Shown here in pieces: positions 63,951 through 64,000 of a stretch of 64,000 nt of DNA. The notes beneath the pieces were generated by a model that was not told the origin of the DNA, made no database searches, and worked only from the letters and a program-made list of their open reading frames with translations. The first letter of the stretch is position 1. Every line of letters starts with the position of its first letter. The position numbers and the translations under genes were made by a program. Origin of the DNA: CAJMNU01 sp905214855 (GTDB taxonomy: Bacteria; Bacillota; Clostridia; Lachnospirales; Lachnospiraceae); assembly GCA_937890595.1 (NCBI GenBank), contig CALADM010000024.1, positions 18,571 through 82,570 of the forward strand, read 5' to 3'.

Positions 63951-64000
63951 GGCGGAATAGCTCAGTTGGCTAGAGCACACGGTTCATACCCGTGGTGTCG
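63951..64000 (+). tRNA. tRNA-Met (anticodon CAT), 5' part
   Basis: D arm GCTC-AGTTGGCTA-GAGC and anticodon arm with loop TTCATAC (CAT) are visible; the T arm and acceptor 3' strand lie beyond the window. Co-transcribed with tRNA-Val. Confidence 0.9.

Noticed and set aside
1..64000. CRISPR array or diversity-generating retroelement
   Set aside because: No regularly spaced 25-40 bp repeats with unique spacers and no reverse transcriptase gene were seen.

Overview
The window looks like a low-GC Lachnospiraceae-type Firmicute (Blautia / Dorea / Mediterraneibacter-like gut Clostridia). The chromosomal part carries a glnA + ANTAR regulator pair, a cysS-mrnC-rlmB cluster, ispF and multi-gene sugar ABC loci with a YesN-like regulator. 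About 60% of the window (1 to ~37.84 kb) is the right-hand part of a large prophage. The remainder is ordinary chromosome.

Prophage, bases 1-20.3 kb (minus strand, read right to left): a complete morphogenesis block. The head module is lambda-like: Nu1-type and gpA-type terminase, gpW, gpB portal, S78 protease, HK97-fold capsid, DUF2190 cement protein, gpFII-like and gpZ-like connectors. It is joined to a P2/Mu-type contractile tail: sheath, tube, gpE/E' chaperone with a T8 slippery run, tape measure, X, D, V, U-like, W, J, I, fibres. 20.3-23.3 kb holds late regulators, a BRO-type antirepressor cassette framed by two 192-bp direct repeats that read as identical, and a 44-aa membrane peptide behind a consensus promoter with a palindrome in its spacer.

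23.3-29.7 kb is plasmid-like: ParB, ParA and a DnaD-like replication initiator with a possible internal origin. It follows an array of four paralogous divergent switches (26.5-29.65 kb). Each has a plus-strand Cro/CI-like repressor, a promoter with two 19-bp operator positions, and a near-identical 90-aa Cys4 protein. Repressor recognition helices and operator sequences differ from unit to unit while the rest is almost invariant. A 21-bp palindrome (ATGTGTCC-N5-GGACACAT) occurs six times, always between genes, once between parA and parB. I interpret it as a dispersed centromere (parS), making this an integrated phage-plasmid.

29.7-32.2 kb holds an 11-bp iteron block, an Arc-like ribbon-helix-helix switch with three ATATC-N5-GATAT operators, and a larger CI-like repressor. 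32.2-36.2 kb is an accessory zone that looks like a duplicated cargo slot: repeat R1 - AbiF/Abi_2 with a leader RNA - YgiT zinc protein (R2) - R1' - Panacea antitoxin + membrane toxin - R2' (broken YgiT copy). It includes a relic IS605-type end and a candidate small RNA. A large serine recombinase (36.26-37.76 kb) and its terminator end the prophage, which sits inside a host peptidoglycan-binding (SpoIID-like) gene. Only the 3' part of that gene remains here (37.84-38.23 kb).

Chromosome, 38.3-64 kb: cytidylate-kinase-like protein, SPOR amidase, ANTAR regulator with glutamine synthetase, EIIC-type membrane protein, YkgJ cysteine cluster protein, DUF3737, a transglutaminase-like protein, M17 aminopeptidase, a Rieske FAD oxidoreductase, and a sulfatase + ABC sugar transporter with divergent membrane-bound AraC regulator. 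These are followed by CorA, Nudix, tRNA-Thr, rlmB, mrnC, cysS, ispF, a lipid kinase, tRNA-Val and the start of tRNA-Met.
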